DNA from: Obelidium mucronatum | Taxonomy: Eukaryota > Chytridiomycota > Chytridiomycetes > Chytridiales > Chytriomycetaceae | Assembly (NCBI GenBank): GCA_025765595.1 | Contig: JAIVFH010000195.1 | Span: 1 to 53,251 of the forward strand | Length of the DNA: 53,251 nucleotides | Direction of reading: 5' to 3' | In this document: positions 40,257 to 49,261 of the stretch, piece by piece | Layout: the number at the start of each line of letters is the position of its first letter | Numbering within the stretch: the first letter of the stretch is position 1 | Notes under the pieces: model-generated | Databases searched by the model: none | The model's input: only the letters and a program-made list of their open reading frames with translations | What the model was told of the DNA's origin: nothing | Translations under genes and position numbers: made by a program

Positions 40257-41255
40257 ATGCCCTACTTTTCTCAAATGACAAATAGAACAACAACAGAAAT
40301 GACCTTCAACAACAGCCGCAACCAAGACTTTGATATCACATCAGCTTTAACTGCAAACGATTTACAAGCTCTCGACGACATCTTGCTACTTGACCCAAGC
40401 TTTGCTTTGATGGCCTCCTTTGGTCAAACTACCTCGTACTCTCCACTTCCTAACGGTGATGCCTCTGGGCTTTTAACAATGCCAATTCAAGGAATGAACT
40501 TTGCACACCAGTTTGGTTCCCATTCAGAGTTCGTTCCTTTAGAATTCGAGACCATGGTACAAGTTGTTTCGCAGCAGCAACAGCAAGTTCCTTGTGAATA
40601 TACAGCCGCTTTCTCTCCAAGCCAGGATTTAAGCTCCTACAACATGTTCCAGACTGATTTTGATTTTCTATCGACACCTCAACCACTCATCAGTTCTATC
40701 CATTCTTCACCACTACTAGTCAACTCATCCGTGCCATCACCTTCATCCATGGAATCGCGCCACGTTCCAAGAGACACGTCCACGACAAGTTTCTGCAACA
40801 GCACGATTAACCCTTTGCTTGCACCGAAACGATTCACAAACTTGAAGTCTCTCGAAAACGAAGCAGGTCTTGAACTTCTTGGAAACACGCCTCACACGGT
40901 GGTTGAGAGACGCCGTAGATCTGTTTCCACTTCTGGAAAATTCACAAGATTCAAGCCGACTGAATTGGAGGCTGATTTGTTGAACGCCTTGTTTCAAAAG
41001 AACCCGTTTCCAAGTGCACAGTTGCGTAAGAAGTTGGCAGACCGGTTCGGGTTGGGTATGAAGCAAGTTCAGTTCTGGTTTCAAAATCGAAGAGCAGCTA
41101 TGAAAATGAGTGGAATTCATGTGTTGAAGCCGAGAAAGGCGGACGGTGAGGGGTTGGAGGAGGAGTTTGAAGTGGAGGTTGGAGTGGCCAAGAGAAAGGT
41201 TTCGTTGAGTCCACTTTGCCAAGATAGCCCATTTTTTTATGTAGAGAAGAGCTGA
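40257..41255 (+). CDS. Homeodomain protein 10 (class II, intronless)
   Basis: This is a single exon of 332 aa. It lacks the DRRFSLP and RRMSLP motifs, but keeps ENEAGLELLGNTPHTV in the PGxDxL position and ERRRRSVSTSGKFTRFKPTE just before the homeodomain (about 227-286: QKNPFPSAQLRKKLADRFGL, KQVQFWFQNRRAAMK). After it come SGIHVLKPRKADGE and the end VSLSPLCQDSPFFYVEKS. The nearby TATA leaves little 5' leader, so a later ATG (MTNRTTTEM or MTFNNSRN) could be the real start. Confidence 0.9.
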   Translation: MPYFSQMTNRTTTEMTFNNSRNQDFDITSALTANDLQALDDILLLDPSFALMASFGQTTSYSPLPNGDASGLLTMPIQGMNFAHQFGSHSEFVPLEFETMVQVVSQQQQQVPCEYTAAFSPSQDLSSYNMFQTDFDFLSTPQPLISSIHSSPLLVNSSVPSPSSMESRHVPRDTSTTSFCNSTINPLLAPKRFTNLKSLENEAGLELLGNTPHTVVERRRRSVSTSGKFTRFKPTELEADLLNALFQKNPFPSAQLRKKLADRFGLGMKQVQFWFQNRRAAMKMSGIHVLKPRKADGEGLEEEFEVEVGVAKRKVSLSPLCQDSPFFYVEKS

Positions 41256-41399
41256 TTCGACTGAAGACGCAGACAGTCGCGGCATGCAGGCATGGCCGGT
41301 AAATAGCCAATAAATAAATTGAATCGCAGTGTGATTAAAGACACCCGCTACTCGCCCCTTCAGCCACCCAATCAATATCAGTGCAAATTTGTGCTTCCA

Positions 41400-42294
41400 A
41401 TGTCGCTTTCCGCCGTCGCCCGCCGCCATTCGCTGCCGTCCGCCGCCGCCGACTTTCACGTGGAAGCGGCGCACTTTCTGCAGGCAACGATGCTCGCGCG
41501 CCGCCTCTCGCTGACGCAGGCGCCATCCGACGCACTTTCGCAGCCACAGTCGTTTCCGTTTCTGTTTCCGCAGCCACACTTGGCGCACTGCGGCGCCGAG
41601 CAAACCTTCCTCGATCTGCTGGACGTCTCCGAAGGCGTGGACCCGTACAGACACTCAATCGATCCGATGTGTCTGGGAACAGTTGAAGGCGTTTCTCCGA
41701 CGCACTCGGCTTCTTCTGAGGCAGCGCTGGCTGAATTCGAAACTAGCGACAGTCCACAGCCAGATCTTGCTCTCGATGTGTCACCTATTCCAACCAATGC
41801 TGAAATCGAACCCGGCTTTGACATATTATCTTCTCTCGAAGTCTCGTCTCCACCAGCACGGCAGCGTCGGAACTCTCAGAGTCAAGAATCGACTCGGGGC
41901 GATCGATTCCGAGCCACGGAAAGCGAGTTATTCCTCTTGACGGCGGTGTTTGCAAAGAACCCATTTCCCAGTGCAGCGTTGCGTGATAGAACTGCAGAGA
42001 AGCTTGGCCTCACTGGTCGGCAAGTTCAGTTTTGGTCAGTCTTTTTTTTATTAATGCTGTTGTGTTAAGCACCACGTTCGTGATTTAACTAATCTTTACG
42101 GCGCGTCCGTCTATCGCAGGTTCCAAAATCGCCGCGCCACGTTAAAGAAGGCTGGTGTTCATGTCTTGAAGCCACGAAAAGGCGCCTGCCGCAACGGAAG
42201 TTACGATGGCAACAAGAAGAGACCATCGTTGTCTCTTCTCTCGGATGAAGCCCCCTTCTTTTTCGTCGAGACAAAGGAAGAATCATCGACTTAA
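41400..42294 (+). CDS. Homeodomain protein 11 (class II)
   Basis: Exons are 41400-42034 and 42120-42294; 269 aa. The start is the first in-frame ATG (MSLSAVARRHSLPSAAAD). The RRxSLP motif is thus close to the N-terminus, and LARRLSLTQAP follows. The 5' half is strongly GC-rich. IEPGFDILSSLEVSSPP and RQRRNSQSQES precede the homeodomain (about 165-224: DRFRATESELFLLTAVF, AKNPFPSAALRDRTAEKLGL, RQVQFW/FQNRRATLK). The 85-bp intron splits Trp48. AGVHVLKPRKGAC and LSLLSDEAPFFFVETKEESS complete the protein. The gap to gene 10 is only 144 bp. Confidence 0.92.
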
Positions 42295-42567
42295 GAGCGA
42301 CGCCACCATTATTTTCTTCGATTCTTCCATCTTTCATGATTTCTTACTTTTTCCATCTATGCGTCATGTGCCATCTTCATGCATCCAGCATCTGCTTGTT
42401 TTTGTTTGTTTGTTTGTTTGTGTGTGGACAGTAAAGCCCACCTGCAGTCCTTCTTCTCTGGCTTATCCCTCGCGCCAGTCACGCTGGACCCTTTTAATCT
42501 CCCGTGATAAAATTTTCCTCTTTTTTCTTCGCACCCCACCACACCACCACCACCACTCCCGCCCGCC

Positions 42568-43773
42568 ATGCCGTCTCCCGCGCCGCGCCGCGCCTCGTTC
42601 CACCACGCCGCCCGCCCGCAGAACCCGGCGCCGCCGCTGATCAACACGGTGCCGCCGCCGCCGTTCGATCCCGTCAGACAGCCGCCGCCCTCGTTCTACA
42701 TCAACAGCTCGAGGTCGCCGGTGGTCTCGGCCACGGCGGGCCTGCCGAACCCAACACTGACGAACCTGCCGTTCTCACAACATCACTTGGAGCAACAGCA
42801 GCGGCAGCTGCAGCACACCTTTCCTAGAGACTTTGCCTCTTTCCAAATGGGATCTCTCCCGCCCCACTCGAACCTCTTACATACCCCCGACCTATCGTCG
42901 CTCTCTACTGACCTCGTACCAATGAATACACAACTGAACCAGTTCGACCTCTTACCTGATATACGAAACTCGTCATACCTCTTCGCACCTGAAAACTTTG
43001 AAATGCTGGAACGATACAACTCCGATTTGCTTGCTGGTACAAGCTACTCGAACAACTCATTAACATCTCCAACCGTTGCCACTGGTGGCAGCGGCTTCAA
43101 ACCAAACATGGTTGGCAATAACAATAACAACAACATGAACAACAACAACAACATCAACATGCCGCAAGTGTCCTTCATGCCTGGCGCCGCCGATTTTATC
43201 GACATGGACAGATTTGCCGCTCTCCGTATGCATTCAATGCCAATCTTGACAACAACAACATCCATCACAAGCCCAATATTCGCCCCTTCAACGTTTACAA
43301 GGTCTCCCTCAGAACCAAAGTATGACGCCATTGGGATGGTTTCCCCACAAGCACAAGCTACATCCCCTCCGGCTTTGTCATCTCCAGTACCGCCCTTCTC
43401 GGCTCCATCCAACAACAACAACGCCATTCAGTCAGTGAAGCCCCGATTCAAGCCAAATGAAGCTGAACTTGCATTGTTGAATGGAGTATATTCGAAAAAT
43501 CCGTACCCAAGCGCAAACACACGGAAGCGATTGGCGGAAAAATTGGGGCTTGAGTTGAAGCAGATTCAATTTTGGTACTTATTTCTCAGTTTCTTCTATT
43601 GTGTTGTTGGATATATTTTTTTTTCTAAATTGATCCTTAGGTTTCAAAATCGCAGAGCTTTGAGCAAGGCAAATGGTGCTCCTGTGTCTAAACCGAAAAA
43701 GGGGACTCCGTCTTCTACGTCCACGCCTGAAGCAGAACCAAAGCCTGTTGCAGTAGAAGCTACTTCTCAGTGA
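42568..43773 (+). CDS. Homeodomain protein 12 (class II, degenerate C-terminus)
   Basis: Exons are 42568-43574 and 43641-43773; 379 aa. It starts MPSPAPRRASFHHAARP; FTRSPSEPKYD is the only other RxxSxP element. There is a Gln-rich and a long Asn-rich tract. The homeodomain at about 289-348 reads PRFKPNEAELALLNGVY, SKNPYPSANTRKRLAEKLGL and KQIQFW/FQNRRALSK. The 66-bp intron splits Trp48, is a multiple of three and has no stop; its retention would insert 22 mostly hydrophobic residues. The KPKK box is kept (NGAPVSKPKK), but the terminal SPL...YFFVE motif is absent, replaced by a Thr/Glu/Ala tail. Confidence 0.9.
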   Translation: MPSPAPRRASFHHAARPQNPAPPLINTVPPPPFDPVRQPPPSFYINSSRSPVVSATAGLPNPTLTNLPFSQHHLEQQQRQLQHTFPRDFASFQMGSLPPHSNLLHTPDLSSLSTDLVPMNTQLNQFDLLPDIRNSSYLFAPENFEMLERYNSDLLAGTSYSNNSLTSPTVATGGSGFKPNMVGNNNNNNMNNNNNINMPQVSFMPGAADFIDMDRFAALRMHSMPILTTTTSITSPIFAPSTFTRSPSEPKYDAIGMVSPQAQATSPPALSSPVPPFSAPSNNNNAIQSVKPRFKPNEAELALLNGVYSKNPYPSANTRKRLAEKLGLELKQIQFWYLFLSFFYCVVGYIFFSKLILRFQNRRALSKANGAPVSKPKKGTPSSTSTPEAEPKPVAVEATSQ

Positions 43774-44494
43774 GGGGGGAAAGATTGCCGAACTATGTTT
43801 GGGTTAAATCTTCTGTAAAAACAATTCCCCCCAAACAACTGTCGGCTTTCCTACTTCCCTATTTTATTTTTCTTACGTATACGTTATACTACTTTATTTT
43901 GGATTGAGCTGGTCTCTTTCTGTCTTGTTTTTTTTTTCTTGCTTTCCCTTGCCAATTGATTTGGCCCGTCTATTTGCTCGATTTAGTAGCACACTCTCTT
44001 TTGTTCTCTTTTCATTCTTTTGGATTCGTTTTCCTTTGTTTGATACAAGGAAAAAGTTGACTTCCCCAGGGATGGAACTGCAGATGATTGGTTTTGGTTT
44101 GGTTGAAAGTAACGTTAGTTGATCTAACGTTTCCCATGGTTGTATTTTTATTATTGACTGTACGAACGATGGGAGGGAGGGGAGAGATGCAGGAGGAAAA
44201 CTGGTTTTTTCGCTCCTTTGAGGCTGTTTTTGTTTTTTTCGTAGATCGAATGAATTTTTTGTTTGTTATGCCTTGTTGAGTGAGTTGGCTTTTTTTGTAT
44301 TCGGTCGTGATGCCAAAAAAAAAGCTTTGTAGAAGTATACAAGTTGTGGTGCTCCCATAGGATTCATTATTACTTCCGTTAGTTGACGGGTTAATGATGG
44401 AGTGAGGAAATTTTTTTACGTCTTTGGTATAAAAAAAGCGGCATCTCTATTTTTTTTCCCATATTACACACGCGCGAAAATAAATCATTCATTA
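43774..44494. other. Intergenic, 721 bp
   Basis: This is a T-rich stretch with the 3' UTR of gene 12 and, at 44428-44435, a TATAAAAA 60 bp before the start of gene 13. A 72-codon hydrophobic frame at 43904-44122 is an artefact of T-rich sequence. Confidence 0.45.
44428..44435 (+). promoter_or_regulatory. TATA box of homeobox gene 13
   Basis: TATAAAAA lies about 60 bp before the ATG at 44495. Confidence 0.5.
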
Positions 44495-45901
44495 ATGCCA
44501 CATCGACAAACAAGGAGTTTAGGGAACCTAGGTGGTAGTCAGTTGGAAGATGACGGCATGTCGTTGGCGCTGCTCCTGGACCGTCGTTTTTCGGTCCCTC
44601 ATAATCGAATGTTCAGTCAACCACAGCAGCAGCAGCAGTACAGACAGCAATTGGAATATTCAAATGGTAGAAATGGTGGAATGTATCAGCTTTTGGATAT
44701 GAACGACATGTCTAGACGAATGTCTGTTCCTCAGCCATCTGAATCGTCTGTCCCGCCTCCCCTGCCGCTGCCGCTAGGCTCTGGAAATGGAATCCTCATG
44801 TCCTATTCGTTTCCACAGAGTGATACCATGATGCCAAAATATGTGCCAATGGAAATGCTTAACTCGCAGTTGGATCAAATGGAGGGGTTACCTGTAGGAT
44901 ACATGTTTCCTCCACAACAACAACCACAACAGCAACAAAATCAACTCCAGCAGCTTCAGCAACCTCAACAACAGCTTCAATTGAATTCGAAACAGCCGCA
45001 AACTTTGGAGATGTCGCTGTTCAGTAACAGCCAGAGTCTCCTACAGCAACAACCTGCAATCATGGGAAACAACGCTGGTAGCACTACAGATCAATTCTAC
45101 AGTTTCCAGCAAACCTTTAGTCCACTCATGACACCACAACCCAACTATTTTACAATGACCTCCATTCCTACAATGACGCCTTCAGATACCAGATTCGAGC
45201 TAACAACCCAAACAGCACCGTCCACACCGATTCTGACATACGAACCAAGCCCTCCCACCCCGAAACTAGTGAAAACTACACTGGTGCCCGCCAAAAAACT
45301 GTTCCGAACAACACCGGAGCCAGGCTTGGACTTGCTGCTCAACTCGCCCTCCACATCCCCTGCAAACTTGTTGGCGGCGCGGAGAAATTCAGTGACTGAG
45401 AGTTCGCGGCCGGCGCGGTTTAAGCCTACGGAAGCGGAACTGGTTCTGCTTGTTGCGATTTTCAAAAAGAATCCGTTCCCGAGTGCGCAGTTGAGACAGA
45501 AGTTGGCGGATAAAATGGGTCTTGATATTAAGCAAGTTCAATTCTGGTATGTGGTGTTTTTTTTTTGGTTGTATCCCGTGTTTATTTCAATTATTGACGT
45601 TTTTACGTTATTTAGGTTTCAGAATCGCCGTGCAACGATGAAAGTGCAAGGGATTATTGTGACGAAACCAAAGAGGGGCGCTGCCGGAAGTGTCCACACC
45701 GATACGACGCAAACTTTTCAGGCGGTCAGCTCAACAAATCAGCAACAAGTATTCTCGCTGAACAGAACATCCTTGTCACCGCTGTCGGCTGATCCTCAAC
45801 CTCAAGGTCACCTCCAGGCGGAAGATTCCCAGAGCCAAAACTACCTCTCTTTTGATGCTAGTATTAACTCTGGAATGGAAATGCCGCCTGTCGACTTTTG
45901 A
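44495..45901 (+). CDS. Homeodomain protein 13 (class II, extended C-terminus)
   Basis: Exons are 44495-45546 and 45616-45901; 445 aa. The ATG at 44495 (MPHRQTRSLGNLGG) is used. Motifs: LLLDRRFSVPHN, MSRRMSVPQPS, long Gln tracts, TTPEPGLDLLLNSPSTSP, ARRNSVTESSRPARFKPTE. The homeodomain lies at about 304-363 (KKNPFPSAQLRQKLADKMGL, KQVQFW/FQNRRATMK). The 69-bp intron splits Trp48, is in frame and stop-free; its retention would insert 23 hydrophobic residues. QGIIVTKPKRG follows. SLSPLSADPQ is present, but the aromatic end is replaced by QNYLSFDASINSG and a Met/Pro tail, so the terminal motif has drifted. Confidence 0.92.
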   Translation: MPHRQTRSLGNLGGSQLEDDGMSLALLLDRRFSVPHNRMFSQPQQQQQYRQQLEYSNGRNGGMYQLLDMNDMSRRMSVPQPSESSVPPPLPLPLGSGNGILMSYSFPQSDTMMPKYVPMEMLNSQLDQMEGLPVGYMFPPQQQPQQQQNQLQQLQQPQQQLQLNSKQPQTLEMSLFSNSQSLLQQQPAIMGNNAGSTTDQFYSFQQTFSPLMTPQPNYFTMTSIPTMTPSDTRFELTTQTAPSTPILTYEPSPPTPKLVKTTLVPAKKLFRTTPEPGLDLLLNSPSTSPANLLAARRNSVTESSRPARFKPTEAELVLLVAIFKKNPFPSAQLRQKLADKMGLDIKQVQFWYVVFFFWLYPVFISIIDVFTLFRFQNRRATMKVQGIIVTKPKRGAAGSVHTDTTQTFQAVSSTNQQQVFSLNRTSLSPLSADPQPQGHLQAEDSQSQNYLSFDASINSGMEMPPVDF

Positions 45902-46396
45902 CAAATTAATATATGTACACACACGCACACACAAAAAAAGGGAGAAGAGCTGGTTCTCTTCTGTAAATAATCATGCATCTGTTGATTTCTTATTTTCTTA
46001 AAATACCTTGCATTGATTTTCCGTCTCCCCCCTCGCATTTTTGAATAAAGGCATTTTTCCGTACCGATTGAAGGCTCAATCTGTCAATCTCCATTACAAC
46101 TCCTTTCTGTGTCATCAAACAAGTAGATGCCGCAATTGCACACCTCTGCGTGGTGTTGTATGCGGCTGAAGCCATTTTCGCAATGAAAAAAAATAAGAGA
46201 ATGAAAATTTTTCCTAACCCTTTCGCCCGAACAGGTGAGTTGTATCGGGAGTTCATATTGATGAATTTTTGTCATTGGCTTCTGAAAAAAATGAGAAGGG
46301 GGGTGTTTGAGTGTAGAGATATATAAAAAAGAGGGCTGGCTGTTTTTTCCTTCTTTCACGGATACTCTGGTTTTTCTCTCTCCAGCTATTTAAACT
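45902..46396. other. Intergenic, 495 bp
   Basis: This holds the 3' UTR of gene 13 (CA-repeat ACACACACGCACACACA near 45915) and the promoter of gene 14 with ATATATAAAAAA at 46319-46330. Minus-strand frames here lack supporting features. Confidence 0.45.
46319..46330 (+). promoter_or_regulatory. TATA box of homeobox gene 14
   Basis: ATATATAAAAAA lies about 70 bp before the ATG at 46397. Confidence 0.6.
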
Positions 46397-47434
46397 ATGG
46401 GCGACCAACAAGACTTTACACTATCGTACCTGCTTGATCGAAGGTTCTCTCTGCCAAACATTCCACCTCCGCCGTCGCTGGACATGAATTTGGATGACAT
46501 GATGAACCAACCGTTCCCGCCACCCATCCCGCTGCACATGTACATGCCCTCGTCGTCCAATAGAAGAATGTCTACACCGTTTCTCTTTCCAGGAGCAGCA
46601 TCAGCAGCAGCAAGCGGTCTCTCTAACGAGTTGGATCTTTTACCTGTCACGTCAGAGATGCTCTCGAATCAGTTATCCAGACAACTGTCCAACAATGCGT
46701 TCCTCTTCCCAGCCAACAAAGTCACGCTATCTCCCACCAGCTCACCGCTTGGGTCAAATACGAATCTGGAGCAGTTCAACACAATGTGTTTGACTCAAGA
46801 GTCGCAACTATTTCAAAGCCAGAACAATAACAGCAGCAATAACAGCAGCAGCAGCAACAACGGCAACAGCATCAACAAGATGTTATTCTCTCCACCAATA
46901 ACACCAAAACACTCGCGATCCTCGTCATTCGCCGATCCTTCGCTTCTTTTCTCGCAGCCGTCATCATCAACTTCATCTTCAGCTGAATCAGTGAGTCCAA
47001 CTCTGCTCCCATCTCTTCGAACCCTGCGTTCCGGCCCAGAAGCAGGCGAAGAACTTGTAGAAACTCTTCCCACACCCACAAACGACACGCTGGCGCGTCG
47101 GGAATCGAACGACAGCGGCGGCGGTAGCGGCGGCAGAGTAAGGTTTCGGCCAAGTCAAGAAGAGCTGGAATGTCTGATTCGGATCTTCAACAAGAACCCG
47201 TTCCCGAGTGTTGCGCTTCGATTGCGGATTGCGGAGCGGATGAAGTTGGATGTGAAGCAGGTTCAGTTTTGGTTCCAAAACCGACGGGCAACCATGAAAA
47301 CGAATGGGATTCTAGTCGTGAAACCAAAGAAATCAAAGCATGGAGGTGGTGGTGGTGAAAAGAAGAATATCACTCTTACGCCATTGTCTGCCAATTCGTC
47401 CTTTTTCTTTGTCGAAACTCATGACCAAGAATAG
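46397..47434 (+). CDS. Homeodomain protein 14 (class II, intronless)
   Basis: This is a single exon of 345 aa. It starts MGDQQDFTLSYLLDRRFSLP, so the first motif is within 20 residues of the N-terminus. SNRRMSTPFLFP follows, then Ser/Asn tracts, SGPEAGEELVETLPTPTN and LARRESNDSGGGS. The homeodomain at about 245-304 reads VRFRPSQEELECLIRIF, NKNPFPSVALRLRIAERMKL and KQVQFWFQNRRATMK. It ends NGILVVKPKKSKHGG...ITLTPLSANSSFFFVETHDQE, with all class II C-terminal elements. Gene 13 is its likely closest neighbour in motif order, but it has no intron. Confidence 0.92.
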   Translation: MGDQQDFTLSYLLDRRFSLPNIPPPPSLDMNLDDMMNQPFPPPIPLHMYMPSSSNRRMSTPFLFPGAASAAASGLSNELDLLPVTSEMLSNQLSRQLSNNAFLFPANKVTLSPTSSPLGSNTNLEQFNTMCLTQESQLFQSQNNNSSNNSSSSNNGNSINKMLFSPPITPKHSRSSSFADPSLLFSQPSSSTSSSAESVSPTLLPSLRTLRSGPEAGEELVETLPTPTNDTLARRESNDSGGGSGGRVRFRPSQEELECLIRIFNKNPFPSVALRLRIAERMKLDVKQVQFWFQNRRATMKTNGILVVKPKKSKHGGGGGEKKNITLTPLSANSSFFFVETHDQE

Positions 47435-47500
47435 CTCTGCTTGCAGCTTTTTTTATATATGGTTCCTTCTTTTTAATAAATGCTGCCTCTTGTTATTTGT

Positions 47501-47502
<2 letters not shown>

Positions 47503-47536
<34 letters not shown>
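47503..47536. repeat. T34 homopolymer
   Basis: An uninterrupted run of about 34 T lies between genes 14 and 15, 25 bp after an AATAAA. Its length is likely to vary and is hard to sequence. Confidence 0.8.
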
Positions 47537-47539
<3 letters not shown>

Positions 47540-47632
47540 TTTATTTTGATTTGAGGCGTCAAAACCTTTCTGTCAAAGTCACTCGTTCGTTCAGTCATCA
47601 GCCAGCCCTCATATTTCGCTTCGACTATCGAG

Positions 47633-48718
47633 ATGAATAACTGTCAGTCTTCCGCTGTTGCTGATGAGCTCAGATTATCAGTTCCCAACAACTTATACAA
47701 TGCTTTGTCTCGACACCACCCATACCAACAACAACAACATCAATTCATACAAACCATGTTGCCGCTGTCGAGTCATATTCATGCAGCAACCGATTCCTTC
47801 AGCAATCCTCCTCCTCCTCCTACTCGTGCGTCACTAGTGCCTCTTTCGACAACTTTGAACCTGAATCCAATTTCCAACACTTCTGCAGCATCTTCTGAGT
47901 TGGGACTACGTCAGATCATGTCATCATACAATGCGTTCATGCTTCCGCAAGAGACCAATGGTTCAGCGTCAGTGTACAGCAGTTATGCGGGTGGGCTTGC
48001 AATGATGCAACAATCGACTCAGCAGCAGCAGCAGCAGCAGAGTGGATATTCAGGAGTCGTTGAGACAAATCAAATTTCATTGTCGGACCAAATGAAATTG
48101 CCTGTCGTATCTTCAACGAGCAGCGGAAGCAGCAGTGTCTCGCCTTCAGCAGCAGTGCCTTCACTGCAAGAGCGATTTTTCGCAAACACACCTCCAGAGT
48201 CAAGCCAGTCGCCACCACCGCCGCCGCCACCACAATTAAACTCTTTGAACACGAGTATTTTGCAAGCACCCGCCCCCACTGAAAACAAACTTGTATCACT
48301 CCTTGATCCCACGCAAGCGTTGAAAAAAACAAACCGGTTTAAAGCCAAAGACTCGGATTTGAAAATGTTGATGGCCGTGTTTGAAAAGAATCCGTTTCCA
48401 AGTTCAGTGTTGCGGAAGAAACTTGCGGATCGGTTGAAAATGGATCAGAAGCAAGTCCAGTTTTGGTAATAGCCTCGCTTTCACTGCGACCAAAAAAAAA
48501 ATCGCCCCTATATACTGACCAAATATTTTTTTCCATTAAACAGGTTCCAGAATCGTCGGGCTACGTTGAAAGTCAATGGAATCCACGTACTTAAGCCGAA
48601 AGCTAGAGAAGGGCAAGGAGTGAACGGGAAGACGAATCTTGTGCCGTTGACGTCCAAAAGTGACTATTTTTATGTCGATGCTTCTGCTCCACCCTCGGAT
48701 GTGGCGCTTATTGAATGA
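47633..48718 (+). CDS. Homeodomain protein 15 (class II)
   Basis: Exons are 47633-48465 and 48544-48718; 335 aa. It starts MNNCQSSAVADELRLS. The N-terminus is Gln/Ser/Pro-rich with no clear RRxSLP motif (TRASLVPL is the nearest). The homeodomain at about 231-290 reads NRFKAKDSDLKMLMAVF, EKNPFPSSVLRKKLADRLKM and KQVQFW/FQNRRATLK. The 78-bp intron splits Trp48. NGIHVLKPKAREG and LVPLTSKSDYFYVDASAPPS follow. This and gene 16 share the VFEKNPFPS(S/A)VLRKKLADRL segment, so they may be close paralogues despite different intron status. Confidence 0.9.
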
Positions 48719-49261
48719 GTTTGCGCGTGGACTCCTCTTTTTAATCTATTTGTTATAATTTAATTCTTTTTTTATATTAATCAAGGCAAATTGCATTATT
48801 TGATTTCTTAAAATGACTAAAATAGGGAAATAAAGTAAAACCGACAACATAAAGAAGGAAACGCATGAAATTTATTGGGTTTTGCAACGGTTTTGCAACC
48901 GTTGACACTCCGCGCATTTTCGGGTGGCGCCTACGAAAAGTTGTCACAGACTCAATACCGTTGTTACAATAAAAAAGTGTCAGGTTTGCATACGTAGCGT
49001 TTGCGCCAAATCGATTACAAAACACAGTATTATCCGTGGCAAAAATAATAAAACATTCTTCATAATGAACATCCTGTTTGCGATGCGATGAAACTTTCGA
49101 AGTTGAAACAAAACCGAAACTACTTTCGTAATGAAATTTTCCGACACCCCTTTCTGAAAAAGAAAAAGGTGTTTCCGTTCACCCCCGAAACAAATCTCAT
49201 TCCAAAACAGCAACTTGCCGCACCCACCGCCTGCATAATAACACCGACCAAATAGCTGAAA
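48719..49261. other. Intergenic, 543 bp
   Basis: This contains the hairpin at 48885-48904 listed separately and further CCGTTG near 48957. No TATA box was found close to gene 16. A/T-rich elsewhere. Confidence 0.45.
48885..48904. promoter_or_regulatory. Perfect inverted repeat CAACGGTT-TTGC-AACCGTTG
   Basis: Eight-base arms with a 4-nt spacer. CAACGG and its complement CCGTTG match the Myb-type YAAC(G/T)G core, arranged as an inverted pair. Confidence 0.35.

Noticed and set aside
41335..41824. Arg/Ala-rich ORFs overlapping homeobox gene 11
   Set aside because: Shadow frames of its GC-rich N-terminal coding sequence.
43904..44122. 72-aa Phe/Leu-rich + ORF
   Set aside because: A T-rich 3' UTR readily encodes such hydrophobic strings; no conserved residues are visible.
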